A stretch of 64,000 bases of DNA. Origin: an uncultured Bacteroidales bacterium. Lineage in GTDB: Bacteria; Bacteroidota; Bacteroidia; Bacteroidales; UBA932. Where the stretch lies: NCBI GenBank assembly GCA_949297365.1, contig CASFSL010000021.1, forward strand, positions 18,411 to 82,410. The letters run 5' to 3'. The position numbers and the translations under genes were made by a program. The notes beneath the pieces were generated by a model. It was not told the DNA's origin, ran no database searches, and worked only from the letters and a program-made list of their open reading frames with translations. This document shows, one piece after another, positions 23,951 through 33,511 of this stretch; position 1 is the first letter of the stretch, and every line of letters begins with the position of its first letter.

Positions 23951-25492
23951 TTACATTGTACGGTGAACCTCGTTGCCCTCTACATAGATGGCCGTAAACG
24001 GACGGGCCGGGCAAAGATTCTCGCAGGCCCCGCAGCCGATACACCTCTCTGTATTGATGGCGGGCACCATCAGTTCCTTACCGTCATTACCTTCCTCCCG
24101 GCCGCCACGGTGACGGCGGTGTCCCTTCAGCGGTACCATCTGTATCGCACCGGCCGGACAATGACGGGCGCAGTTGCCGCACGATTGACCGTCCCGCACT
24201 GGGATACAGTTGTGCTTGACCCAGACCGCATGACCTATATGCGTAGCGGACTTCTCCGCCACATCGATGGGCCTGATAGCCCCTGCCGGGCAGACCTCGG
24301 AGCACTTGGTGCACTCCGGACGGCAGTATCCTCTCTCGTAGGACATCTCCGGCTGCATCAGGCGCATCAGGTCAGTGGCGGGACGCAGCACTGCGTTGGG
24401 GCAGACCGACACGCAGAGCTGACAGCCGGTGCAATGCTGCGCAAAATGTCTCAGGCTCACGGCTCCCGGAGGAACTATCGGAGTCTGTCGGTCGGGTATT
24501 ACCTTGTCCTCGATGACAGCCAGACCGCCGTCCACCTTCTTCTCCTGAGCCTTGACGGTAACGGCCGCAGCGGTCATCAGCGAAGCCGTCAGGAATCCGC
24601 GGCGGGAAACGTCCACCGCCTCTGCCTTATCTGCCTTGGGAGCAGCCTCAGCAGAGTGAGCCTCAGACACCGCCTTCTTGGGATGCGCGTATGATATAGC
24701 GTCCTTAGGACAGTTGCCGATGCAGTCCATGCAGGCCACGCAACGGCTGTAGTCTATCTTGTGATGCGCGATGTCTATGCACGAGGCCTTGCAGTTGCGC
24801 TCGCATTTGCGGCAGCTGACGCACTTCTCGGTATCTATCACCGGCCTGAGCCATGAGAAACGGGACAGGAAGCCGAGCACCGTGCCCACGGGACATATCG
24901 TATTGCAATAAGTACGGCCGTTCCTCCATGCCAGGACAAAAAGCAGAACGAATGTCACTACGGCTATAATGAAAGTAGGAAGGCTCCTGAGCCACACATC
25001 GGTCTCATAGAAAGCATAGCTGTCTGCACGCTCGGCCAGAAGAGCCAGCAGGTTGTTAATCCATCCGTACACCGGAGCGAAAAGGCTGGAGGCGATGCGT
25101 CCATAGGAGCTGTAAGGCGCGAGCAGGGCAACGAAAGATCCGATGCCAGCCACCATAGCCACGATGAACAGCACCAGCACGCCATATCTGAGCCATGACT
25201 TGGCCGGAGAATACGAATAGCGGTTCTTCTTCTGTCTCTTGCCCATCCAGGCCATGATGTCCTGCATGACGCCCAGCGGACAGATGACCGAGCAGTACAC
25301 TCTCCCGAATATCAGGGTCAGCAGCACCAGTGCGATGATTACTCCCGCATTGAGGGCCATCACCGCCGGCAGGAACTGCACCTTTGCCATCCATCCGAGC
25401 CACGCATGAAGCGTCCCGGTGAAATCCAGAAACAGGAGGGTGATACCGATGAAGAATATAAGTGCAAGTACGATACGGATCTTTCTAAGCAT
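23951..25492 (-). CDS. Membrane polyferredoxin (NapH/RnfB-like), fused
   Basis: A 513-aa protein. The N-terminal half has about five helices and two CxxxCP motifs (VYCSVICPLG at about 66-75 and TYCNTICPVG at about 196-205), as in NapH/MauN. Then come 4Fe-4S sites: CVSCRKCERNCKASC and CVACMDCIGNCPKDA, a Tat-like RRGFLTASLMTAAA segment (about 298), and a NapG-like part with CTGCQLCVSVCPNAVL, CTKCSEVCP, CGNCARHCPAGA and CIGCGACENLCP. It would carry electrons from the quinone pool to a periplasmic partner. Partner unknown; none is adjacent. Confidence 0.88.
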   Translation of the reverse strand: MLRKIRIVLALIFFIGITLLFLDFTGTLHAWLGWMAKVQFLPAVMALNAGVIIALVLLTLIFGRVYCSVICPLGVMQDIMAWMGKRQKKNRYSYSPAKSWLRYGVLVLFIVAMVAGIGSFVALLAPYSSYGRIASSLFAPVYGWINNLLALLAERADSYAFYETDVWLRSLPTFIIAVVTFVLLFVLAWRNGRTYCNTICPVGTVLGFLSRFSWLRPVIDTEKCVSCRKCERNCKASCIDIAHHKIDYSRCVACMDCIGNCPKDAISYAHPKKAVSEAHSAEAAPKADKAEAVDVSRRGFLTASLMTAAAVTVKAQEKKVDGGLAVIEDKVIPDRQTPIVPPGAVSLRHFAQHCTGCQLCVSVCPNAVLRPATDLMRLMQPEMSYERGYCRPECTKCSEVCPAGAIRPIDVAEKSATHIGHAVWVKHNCIPVRDGQSCGNCARHCPAGAIQMVPLKGHRRHRGGREEGNDGKELMVPAINTERCIGCGACENLCPARPFTAIYVEGNEVHRTM

Positions 25493-25508
25493 ACTCGTGA
25501 ATTTTGTG

Positions 25509-25516
25509 CAAAAATA
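25509..25516 (-). promoter_or_regulatory. -7 box of the polyferredoxin gene
   Basis: TATTTTTG on minus, a perfect TAnnTTTG match, 16 nt before the ATG. Confidence 0.5.
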
Positions 25517-25577
25517 CTGTAAATTTCTTTTTTAGGAAAAAGTTCCTATCTTGCGGGGTATTTTCACAAGAGATAAT

Positions 25578-27254
25578 ATGGCAGACGAGAAAATCATCTT
25601 TTCAATGAACGGTGTAGGCAAGGTCCTCCCGCACAATAACAAAGTAATACTCAAGGATATCTACCTTTCATTCTTTTACGGGGCGAAGATCGGCATCATC
25701 GGTCTGAACGGCTCGGGAAAGTCCACACTGATGAAGATCATCGCAGGTGTGGAGAAATCCTACCAGGGCGAGGTGGTATGGGCTCCGGGATATACCGTAG
25801 GGTATCTGGAGCAGGAGCCTCAGATGGACCCGGACAAGACCGTCATCGAGGTAGTCAAGGAGGGTGTGCAGGAAGTGGCCGATCTGCTGCGCGAATACGA
25901 GGAGATCAACATGAAGTTCGCCGAACCCATGTCGGACGACGAGATGAACAAGCTCATCGAGCGTCAGGGTGAGCTGACTGAGAAAATAGAGCACTGCGAC
26001 GGATGGGAGCTGGACTCCAAGCTCGAAAGAGCCATGGACGCCCTCCAGTGCCCTCCCTCCGAAGCCAGGATCGCGACTCTCAGCGGGGGCGAGCGCCGTC
26101 GCGTGGCTCTGTGCCGCCTTCTGCTGCGCCAGCCTGACGTACTCCTGCTCGACGAGCCCACCAACCATCTGGACACCGAGAGTATCCAGTGGCTGGAGGA
26201 GCATCTGCGCCAGTATAAGGGTACGGTCATCGCCGTCACCCACGACCGTTACTTCCTGGACAATGTAGCCGGCTGGATTCTGGAGCTGGACCGCGGCGAG
26301 GGCATTCCCTGGAAAGGCAACTATTCCTCCTGGCTGGAGCAGAAGAGCAAGCGTCTGGAGATGGAGGAGAAGCAGGAGAGCAAGCGGCGCAAGACCCTGG
26401 AGCGCGAGCTGGAATGGGTGCGCATGGCTCCCAAGGCCCGTCAGGCCAAGTCCAAGGCCCGTCTGGGTGCCTACGAGAAACTGGCCAGTCAGGACGGCAA
26501 GGCCAAGGAGGCTGCCCTCGAGATATACATCCCCAACGGTCCCCGTCTGGGCAACAAGGTCATAGAGTTCAACGATGTATCCAAGGCCTACGGTGACAAG
26601 CTCCTCTTCGAGCACCTGACCTTCTCCCTGCCGCCCGCCGGTATCGTGGGAGTCATCGGCCCCAACGGAGCGGGCAAGACCACCCTCTTCCGTCTCATTA
26701 TGGGCATAGAGCAGCCCGACAGCGGCAGCATTACCATAGGCGACACCGTAAAGTTGGCTTACGTGGACCAGCAGCACAAGAGCATAGACCCCGACAAGAC
26801 CGTATACCAGACCATATCGGAGAACTCCGAGTTCATCCGCCTGGGCAACCGCGAGATCAACGCCCGCGCCTACGTCTCCCGCTTCAACTTCTCGGGAGCC
26901 GACCAGGAAAAGCTCTGCGGCATCCTCTCCGGCGGTGAGCGCAACCGTCTCCACCTGGCTCTGACCCTCAAGGACGAGGGCAACGTGCTCCTGCTCGACG
27001 AGCCGACCAACGACGTGGATGTAAACACTATCAGGGCGCTGGAGGAAGGTATAGAGAACTTCGCCGGCTGCGCCGTGGTCATCTCCCACGACCGCTGGTT
27101 CCTGGACCGCATCGCAACCCACATCCTCGCTTTCGAGGGCGACTCGCAGGTATATTTCTTCGAAGGCTCCTACTCGGAGTACGAGGAGAACCGCCGCAAA
27201 CGACTGGGCACCGACGAGCCCAAACGCTTCAAGTACAAGAAACTCATGGAATAG
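25578..27254 (+). CDS. ettA: Energy-dependent translational throttle protein EttA
   Basis: A 558-aa ABC-F protein with two ATPase domains and no membrane segment. Walker A motifs are GLNGSGKST and GPNGAGKTT; signatures are LSGGERRRVAL and LSGGERNRLHL; Walker B regions are VLLLDEPTNHLD and VLLLDEPTNDVD. The EttA-type linker (KSKRLEMEEKQESKRRKTLE) and the ending KRLGTDEPKRFKYKKLM fit EttA better than other ABC-F members. It binds the ribosomal E site and gates early elongation by ATP/ADP level. The start at 25578 (MADEKIIFSM) is the family start. Confidence 0.95.
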   Translation: MADEKIIFSMNGVGKVLPHNNKVILKDIYLSFFYGAKIGIIGLNGSGKSTLMKIIAGVEKSYQGEVVWAPGYTVGYLEQEPQMDPDKTVIEVVKEGVQEVADLLREYEEINMKFAEPMSDDEMNKLIERQGELTEKIEHCDGWELDSKLERAMDALQCPPSEARIATLSGGERRRVALCRLLLRQPDVLLLDEPTNHLDTESIQWLEEHLRQYKGTVIAVTHDRYFLDNVAGWILELDRGEGIPWKGNYSSWLEQKSKRLEMEEKQESKRRKTLERELEWVRMAPKARQAKSKARLGAYEKLASQDGKAKEAALEIYIPNGPRLGNKVIEFNDVSKAYGDKLLFEHLTFSLPPAGIVGVIGPNGAGKTTLFRLIMGIEQPDSGSITIGDTVKLAYVDQQHKSIDPDKTVYQTISENSEFIRLGNREINARAYVSRFNFSGADQEKLCGILSGGERNRLHLALTLKDEGNVLLLDEPTNDVDVNTIRALEEGIENFAGCAVVISHDRWFLDRIATHILAFEGDSQVYFFEGSYSEYEENRRKRLGTDEPKRFKYKKLME

Positions 27255-27263
27255 CAGTCTGTA

Positions 27264-28097
27264 TCAGACCCTGAGTACGTCCAAGGCCCGGCCCAGCAGA
27301 AGATCCGTCAGACGGGTGCAGTTGGCCGGGCTGAAACGTCTCAATGCGGCTGCGTAGATATAAAGTATCGTCTGGTCCTTTCCTATCAGCGGAGTCTTCT
27401 TCCAGGTATTGCGCGGTACGGGCTCGGATATCCGGCCATGATTGCCCACATCTATAGTGAATAAGGAGCGGTCCTGCTCTATCCAGCCCACGAAATACCC
27501 GGGAGTCTTCGGGAATATCGGATACACCGGCAGCCCTGCATAGGAAGCCAGCAGAAAATAGACACATGACAGTCCCACTGTCCCGCCCCTGCGTCTCTTA
27601 AGCAGACGCGGCAGCAGCACGTCCGGCTCATCCTCTTCCTCCGACGGCGTACTGACCGAAAAACCATATTTGTCGTACATGATGTAGTTGAGCATCTCTG
27701 CCTTCTCCACCGCCGTCATCGTGTCCCGCAGCTCGCAGACCAGACTGCCGGCCATCTCCTCGTAGAAGCCCCGGAATATCTCCGGCGTGAGTTCCGGTTC
27801 CAGCATCCGGGTGAGAAAATACATCCCGTCCGGCACGTAGAAGTCCGGCCCCTGAAGCATCAGGTCCAGCATCTGCTTGAAAGCCAGCATGGACGACATC
27901 TGACGTATCCGCTCCAGTACAAAAGCCCGCCGGGACGGCTCCGTCACCACATACAGATTGCTGAAAAAGTAGTCCACGGCCTTCCAGCCCAGGGCAAAAG
28001 CCCTGTCACGGACGATATTCAAGGTCTCCTCGTCCCTGTCCTCCAGCAGAATCAGCAGATTGTTCAGCTCGGATATGTCCAGCCTGCTGTCTGTCAT
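27264..28097 (-). CDS. SirB1-like transglutaminase-fold protein
   Basis: A 277-aa protein from MTDSRLDISEL. Residues up to about 120 are helical; the motif GTVGLSCVYFLLASYAGLPV (about 178-197) is like the transglutaminase-fold Cys region of the SirB1 family. YFVGW and FTIDVGNHGR would hold the His and Asp positions. The biochemical role of the family is not settled. Its ATG overlaps the phosphorylase stop (ATGA), so the two are coupled. It converges on ettA with a 9-bp gap. Confidence 0.7.
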   Translation of the reverse strand: MTDSRLDISELNNLLILLEDRDEETLNIVRDRAFALGWKAVDYFFSNLYVVTEPSRRAFVLERIRQMSSMLAFKQMLDLMLQGPDFYVPDGMYFLTRMLEPELTPEIFRGFYEEMAGSLVCELRDTMTAVEKAEMLNYIMYDKYGFSVSTPSEEEDEPDVLLPRLLKRRRGGTVGLSCVYFLLASYAGLPVYPIFPKTPGYFVGWIEQDRSLFTIDVGNHGRISEPVPRNTWKKTPLIGKDQTILYIYAAALRRFSPANCTRLTDLLLGRALDVLRV

Positions 28098-28966
28098 TGC
28101 GCCAGCTTGTCCAGACACAGTTCTATCAGGCCGCTCATCAAGGACTTGTAATCCGCATCGGCATCCTGGGCATACCTCTGGGCGATACCCAGACAGACCG
28201 TCGCGCCCTCATGCCCGAGCTTTCGGGCCAGCGAGGCGATAGCAGAGCCCTCCATCTCGAAGTTGGTGATGCGCATGTCTCCGAAGCGGAAAGACTCCAG
28301 CCTGTCCAGCAGATCCGGCATAGCGAGCGGAAGCCGTACCACCCGGCACTGAGGGCCGTAGAAGCCTGGAGCCGAGACAGTCATGCCCTGCACGGTACTG
28401 TCCGCAAAAAGATCTGCCAAACGCTCTGACGCCTTTACAAAATAAGGTGTGGGAAGATACCTGTCCCACTGCACATGCTTCAGGAAAGCCTCCTCAATAT
28501 CCTTCTCCACCACGGCATCCCTGTCACCATACCAGTTCAAAAGGCCGTCAAAACCTATCGAAACCCTGGAGAAAATATACGAGCCTATCGGTATATCCGG
28601 CTGGATTACCCCACACGTACCTATACGCAATATGGTCAGGCTTCTTTTCCGAGAACGCACTTCCCGCGTATTGAAGTCCACGTTGGCCAAGGCATCCAGC
28701 TCGTTCATCACGATATCTATATTGTCACAGCCTATACCGGTGGAAAGGACGGTCATTCTGACGCCCTTGTATTTTCCGGTCATGCTGTGGAACTCCCTGG
28801 AGGAAGTGGAGGACTCGATATCCGAGAGATACGCCCCAATCATGTCCACCCTACCCGGGTCTCCTACCAATATGACCTTGTCTGCCAGATGCTCAGGACG
28901 GACGTGCAGATGAAACACCGAGCCGTCGCTGTTGATTATCAATTCCGATGCGCCTATTTTTTCCAT
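28094..28966 (-). CDS. Nucleoside phosphorylase (PNP/UDP family)
   Basis: A 290-aa enzyme of the PNP_UDP_1 family. The phosphate-binding region is VILVGDPGRVDMI (about 31-43), VLSTGIGCDNIDIVM is the next block, LRIGTCGVIQPDIPIGSYIF is the active-site loop, and FEMEGSAIASLARKLGHEGA holds the ribose-binding Glu/Met. It splits nucleosides with phosphate to base and (deoxy)ribose-1-phosphate; uridine is the likeliest substrate. It is the first gene of a two-gene operon with the SirB1-like gene. Confidence 0.88.
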   Translation of the reverse strand: MEKIGASELIINSDGSVFHLHVRPEHLADKVILVGDPGRVDMIGAYLSDIESSTSSREFHSMTGKYKGVRMTVLSTGIGCDNIDIVMNELDALANVDFNTREVRSRKRSLTILRIGTCGVIQPDIPIGSYIFSRVSIGFDGLLNWYGDRDAVVEKDIEEAFLKHVQWDRYLPTPYFVKASERLADLFADSTVQGMTVSAPGFYGPQCRVVRLPLAMPDLLDRLESFRFGDMRITNFEMEGSAIASLARKLGHEGATVCLGIAQRYAQDADADYKSLMSGLIELCLDKLAQ

Positions 28967-29041
28967 AAAACCGATATTTTATCTACCAAATATACTAAAG
29001 TTTTCAATTCCCGGCATCCATAAATGCAAAAAGAAAGCCCA

Positions 29042-29099
29042 TCGGAGACAAAAAGCCCCTAAAAGTGCGTGCATATGACTTCTAGGGACTTTTCTCCGA
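29042..29099 (-). terminator. Long hairpin, probable terminator of the lipoprotein pair
   Basis: On minus, TCGGAGAAAAGTCCCTA pairs with TAGGGGCTTTTTGTCTCCGA across a loop of about 22 nt, with further T-rich sequence after it. It lies 76 nt past the stop of the lipoprotein gene at 29175. Confidence 0.6.
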
Positions 29100-29174
29100 A
29101 ACATGCCTGTCTCTCAATCCGATACCGGCCGGTTATCCTCACTTATCCAGGCCGCTGACATAAAAGGATTCTTC

Positions 29175-30998
29175 TCATTCCACAGTAAGCACCTCACTGA
29201 ATGTCACATTTTCATCATAACTCATATCCAAGGTGTTCACTCCAAAAGCGTATACCTTACAACTCTGTCCTGATTGCAGATAATCATGACCTCCTTCTTT
29301 GTTATAAATGAAATCACGGCTGGTGGAGTATTTCCCATTATCAGCTGCTACCAAACAAATGGTCTCCCATCCCATAGTAGCATCGGCATAAGCCTTTACA
29401 AGATCTATAACATCCTGCGACGTATAATCCGCAGGTGCCAGACCATGGAAATATGCGGCTGAGACCGGTGTGCCTGTTACAGTATAATACACATCAGTAC
29501 CGGACACTTCATCCACCACAATAGACAGGTCGGCAAAACCGTCAGAGCTTGATGTCGTGTAGAAAGGGACTATTGTCGCGGCTGTTGTAGGATACATGCC
29601 CTCCACTCCAAATGCCACAGCATAATATTCGGTACCGGATGTCAGGCCTTGCAGTTCCTGGGATGTTGCGCCGTTGTATATTTCTATATCATATCTGCCC
29701 GAATCCAGTATATGACCCACTATCTCGTCCTCGTCCATACCGGAAACATCCGATGCGGGAAATACCACCACCGTATATGGATCGGAATTTGAGACTTGAG
29801 TTGCCCATGAAGCCTCTGTATCCGACTTGATAGGTACATCCAGCCTTATAACGTTGTCCGAGGGATCCGGGACACCTGTCACATAATACTCTCTCACCAT
29901 ATTGGAATTGATATACCCGGACTCCGATACGGAAAAGGCAAAACCGCAGTACTCCGTCTCCGCCTCAACCTTGCCGTCAAGACTTAGAACCTGCTCCCCT
30001 CTATCACATAACTCTGACAGAATCTGCTCTGTGGACATATACCCGATAAAAAACTCTATCTGCCCGATCAGGAACTCCTGAACCTCTTCCTCCAGAGTCC
30101 TGTCATACGAGTCTATGACAGACTGCTTAAGAAGATTGTAATAGTATCGCTGCTCCATGTCCGTTGGTGTAACTGTCATGCTGCCGCTTATTTTCTCGCC
30201 TTCAAATACTATTGTGAAACCTACATCCTTCCACTCAACATCTTTTGTTCTGAACTCCTCGTATGAAATCTCGCTTGTCCGCTCACATGCGTTATTCATA
30301 CCTGCACAGAAAAGAATATGGTCTGAAGAAGGGACAAGAAGCTCAATAACCTTGTTTTTCACATTGCCTACGGACAGTATCTGCATCTCGGCAAGAAACT
30401 CCGGCAGGGAATAGCCCCATTCAGCGGCTGTCGATATATATTCCTGAGCGACATACTCAAAAACGGCCTCGCCACCGCCCATGGATTCCCAATCCTTCTT
30501 TTCTATCGCCATTATAAGATATGTAGACTCCATATCCTCAGGTTCTACGGAAACTGTCACCGAGGCCTCGCCCACATCTTCTATGGTTATATTGAACAGA
30601 CCGGAGCCCGGCTTCTCTCCTTGTTGCCCTGCAGCCAGCTGCGTAATCTTCAATGTACGCTCCACATCGGCAAATCTGACCAGCGCATCACAACTCCTTT
30701 CCACCGTATCCACATTCTCTTCCACCGTCAGAATGATCAGTCCTCCAGTCGAGACATCATAATCCATAATCCAGTCCTCATCATATTCCAGAACGGGAAC
30801 AGTTCCCTCCGGAGCATTCTCCTCAATATAGCCTATCCTTATATCACCCCCTTCCGCCGGCACTGTAATCTCCGGCTCATTAAGTTCAAACACCACCGGC
30901 TGAGCAGGAGCCTCTTCGGAACGGCAACCTGACATAAGTGCGCAAAATAGGGAAACTGACAAAACAAAGAGTAAATATTTCGACTTCATGATTTTCAA
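29175..30998 (-). CDS. Modular surface lipoprotein with BACON-like start, paralogue 1
   Basis: A 607-aa lipoprotein (signal ending LFCALMSGC). Residues about 35-120 look like a BACON domain (EPEITVPAEGGDIRIGYIEE, NVDTVERSCDALVRFADVER). The remainder is built from about four modules of about 110 residues: a beta strand ending P-x-D, a helical insert with the pattern F-x-x-x-x-x-E-Y...G-x-x-x-x-E-F/I-L, and a closing strand GTEYYAVAFGV. The same modules make up the upstream gene, 8 nt away. No catalytic motif. Probably a cell-surface binding or adhesion protein, on inference. Confidence 0.75.
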   Translation of the reverse strand: MKIMKSKYLLFVLSVSLFCALMSGCRSEEAPAQPVVFELNEPEITVPAEGGDIRIGYIEENAPEGTVPVLEYDEDWIMDYDVSTGGLIILTVEENVDTVERSCDALVRFADVERTLKITQLAAGQQGEKPGSGLFNITIEDVGEASVTVSVEPEDMESTYLIMAIEKKDWESMGGGEAVFEYVAQEYISTAAEWGYSLPEFLAEMQILSVGNVKNKVIELLVPSSDHILFCAGMNNACERTSEISYEEFRTKDVEWKDVGFTIVFEGEKISGSMTVTPTDMEQRYYYNLLKQSVIDSYDRTLEEEVQEFLIGQIEFFIGYMSTEQILSELCDRGEQVLSLDGKVEAETEYCGFAFSVSESGYINSNMVREYYVTGVPDPSDNVIRLDVPIKSDTEASWATQVSNSDPYTVVVFPASDVSGMDEDEIVGHILDSGRYDIEIYNGATSQELQGLTSGTEYYAVAFGVEGMYPTTAATIVPFYTTSSSDGFADLSIVVDEVSGTDVYYTVTGTPVSAAYFHGLAPADYTSQDVIDLVKAYADATMGWETICLVAADNGKYSTSRDFIYNKEGGHDYLQSGQSCKVYAFGVNTLDMSYDENVTFSEVLTVE

Positions 30999-31006
30999 GT
31001 TTTTTG

Positions 31007-32800
31007 TTATTTTAATGTATGGAATTTTTCACTATAGGCGACATCCGTCACCCACTCTCCGGTATCCTCATTGACCCCGAAGGCATATACGACATAATCC
31101 GTATCACTGTTCAAAGGCGCGTACTTTCCAAAATCCACTGTTCCTCTCGATCCGTACTGTCTGAACAAATCAGCCATATCCGTAACCCAAGGACGGTTTT
31201 CCTCCAGTTTTTTATCCAATGACGCCCTTATATCGTCCTCTGTCCATGAGGCCGGACAAACGCTCCAATAATAAAGTGCTGAAGCAGGCGTTCCGGACAC
31301 CGTGACATCAGCGCTCCAGTCCGTGACATTATCTACGATAAAATCAAATGTCAATAAAGACGGGTCCTCCTCTCCCAGAGTAACGAACGTAGTCCTGACA
31401 GGCTCTGTGGTCGCCTTGCCGGAACGATACCCGAACACATACAGCCAGTACTCAGTCTCATGAGCAAGTCCGCTTATCCTGCCTTCATAGTCACCTTTGA
31501 GAGACAGAGAGGTCAGGTCTCCCTCCAGCAGCCTCTCCATTATCTGCTCATCAGTCATCCCCTCATATTCGGATACAGGAGTGACTATCACGACATACGG
31601 ATCGTCATTTGTCGTGGTAATGCCCACCTCCACCCAATCCAGGTTAACTTGTAGAATCTTGACCTCCAGCCGGTTGTCGGAAGGCTGCACCGGTCCTGTC
31701 CGAAAAGGTTCCGTCACCGGTTCCGAATTGACTTTACCGTCCATATCCACACCGCATGCGGCTCCGATATAGTCTGTCTCAGCCTCCAGGTTATAAAAAT
31801 AACTGTCTTTTCCAACCGACAACAGCTGTTCCAGAATATCAGCCGGCGAGATGCCAACCGCAAGTCCCAATTGTATATTCTGATCTATAAAGGACTGAAG
31901 GATCTGCCCCGGTGTCTGCCCTGAAGCATCCTGTTCCTCCTTGGAAAACAGATCAAAGAAATACCATCTACTGTCATCCGCAGGCACCGGCTCCGCCCAC
32001 ATTGTGACATCCGGTCCGGCAATATCATACCACAGCTTGAAAGTTCTGTCTATCATATCCACGGCATCTGTCTTAAAGAGAGTCTTGACAATAGACGACA
32101 GCCTCTCCCCGGTCCGCGAGCACCCTACAGCATACACATATTGCTCCATATCAGCCGGAAGATAGAGCATTTCCTTGACGGAATTTCCTGAGACAAGGCT
32201 GCCGGACGACTCCAGAAGTTCCTCCAGAGTCATGCCCACAGACTCTCCCTGGCTTACATAGTGTTCTATTACCGCCGCAAAAAGGTCATCATCATTATCA
32301 AAACCATCCACATAGGACTTTGGCGAATTAAGCGCGACATAGGTCATACCGTCATCCAACGGGTCTATCTCCGCCTTTGCTGTCGATGCAGTCACATCCT
32401 TGACATTGATTGTAAACGGTGCATCAGAAGAGGACATTTCATACGCCTCCTGTACAACACTGAAAGAGAGAGCCATCATTGAGTAGGATATGGTCATGAC
32501 GGTATACCGCTGCGAATAAGCATAATTGGCAGCGATATTGAATTTCACGACACCGTCCTTACTCCAGTCGATATCCGTAATCCAAGTCGCAGTGTCCGGA
32601 ACGGACACACAAAGAGTACCACCCTCGGGAGGATTGCGTAGAGTATATTCAAAGGAGTATTCCCCACCTTGCCACGGCGAAAGGATATCTCCTTCTGTCA
32701 CAGCCGTCAATGATGATTCGGACGATCTCCGCTCATCTTGTCGGCAAGAAAAAACAAACATGACCAGAACGGCCATGAGCCAGATAAACTTTGGGTTCAT
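31007..32800 (-). CDS. Modular surface lipoprotein with BACON-like start, paralogue 2
   Basis: A 597-aa lipoprotein; the signal ends LVMFVFSC. It is a clear paralogue of the downstream gene: DPYVVIVTPVSEYEGMTDEQ here versus DPYTVVVFPASDVSGMDEDE there, and both end in a YAFGV-containing strand. Four modules follow the BACON-like N-terminus, each with the helical insert (for example YVSQGESVGMTLEELLESSG). It starts the two-gene operon. The pair has diverged widely, so the duplication is old. Function unknown. Confidence 0.75.
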   Translation of the reverse strand: MNPKFIWLMAVLVMFVFSCRQDERRSSESSLTAVTEGDILSPWQGGEYSFEYTLRNPPEGGTLCVSVPDTATWITDIDWSKDGVVKFNIAANYAYSQRYTVMTISYSMMALSFSVVQEAYEMSSSDAPFTINVKDVTASTAKAEIDPLDDGMTYVALNSPKSYVDGFDNDDDLFAAVIEHYVSQGESVGMTLEELLESSGSLVSGNSVKEMLYLPADMEQYVYAVGCSRTGERLSSIVKTLFKTDAVDMIDRTFKLWYDIAGPDVTMWAEPVPADDSRWYFFDLFSKEEQDASGQTPGQILQSFIDQNIQLGLAVGISPADILEQLLSVGKDSYFYNLEAETDYIGAACGVDMDGKVNSEPVTEPFRTGPVQPSDNRLEVKILQVNLDWVEVGITTTNDDPYVVIVTPVSEYEGMTDEQIMERLLEGDLTSLSLKGDYEGRISGLAHETEYWLYVFGYRSGKATTEPVRTTFVTLGEEDPSLLTFDFIVDNVTDWSADVTVSGTPASALYYWSVCPASWTEDDIRASLDKKLEENRPWVTDMADLFRQYGSRGTVDFGKYAPLNSDTDYVVYAFGVNEDTGEWVTDVAYSEKFHTLK

Positions 32801-32878
32801 AAATTAAATTTTACGTTATGTGTGTGAATTAACGGAACAAATTTAACTATAATTTTAATCAATAACAACTATTTTGCG

Positions 32879-32886
32879 TACTTTTG
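32879..32886 (+). promoter_or_regulatory. -7 box of the DUF4293 gene
   Basis: TACTTTTG, 22 nt before the ATG at 32909; no clear -33 element. Confidence 0.45.
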
Positions 32887-32908
32887 CCTCCGGACAAACA
32901 GATACAAT

Positions 32909-33373
32909 ATGATACAGAGAATACAGACATTGTTTTTGACCATAGCGGCAGGGCTGCTGATATCCATGTTCTTCACTCCGATGGTTCGCTTCGTGGGTGA
33001 TTCCGCCACCACCATCCCATTCGTAGCGGTCGCCATGGCCAAGGGATTCACCCTGACCACCATATTCCAGATCGTCTGCACTGTTCTCAGCGTCACCGTA
33101 ATATTCTTGTACAAGAACCGCATCCGACAGATCCGCCTGTGCAACCTCAACACCATCATCCTGATAGGCTACCAGATTATCCTGGCCGTATATTTCTTCC
33201 AGAGGGCATCCAAATTGGGAGAGGACGCGCTGTTCACCGTTCCGTGCATCTTCCCCATATGCGCGGCCATACTTACATTCATCGGCATGAGATACATCGC
33301 CCGTGACGAGGCACTGGTAATGGCCTCCACCCGCCTCCGCTCAGGTAGAAAAGGCGGCAGGAGAAAACACTGA
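32909..33373 (+). CDS. DUF4293 family membrane protein
   Basis: A 154-aa protein with four hydrophobic helices (about 8-26, 38-64, 85-104, 113-130) that matches DUF4293, a family common in Bacteroidota. The first residues MIQRIQTLFL are typical. It ends in a basic tail (RSGRKGGRRKH). Function unknown. It stands alone between the lipoprotein pair and the fimbria-like cluster. Confidence 0.85.
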   Translation: MIQRIQTLFLTIAAGLLISMFFTPMVRFVGDSATTIPFVAVAMAKGFTLTTIFQIVCTVLSVTVIFLYKNRIRQIRLCNLNTIILIGYQIILAVYFFQRASKLGEDALFTVPCIFPICAAILTFIGMRYIARDEALVMASTRLRSGRKGGRRKH

Positions 33374-33511
33374 ACCACGGACAGTGGCGACTCCGCACAC
33401 TCTTGCTTGCCTACGAGACTGTAGAGATATTTTTAAATTTTAATGATTTTTTAACAGATATTTTCTACAGTGTTACTTTATTATTGCGATATTTGTAAAA
33501 ATTTAAAATCT

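Noticed and set aside
25668..27122. Long minus-strand open frame across ettA
   Set aside because: It mirrors ettA; the plus strand has both ABC domains and the antisense protein has no motif.
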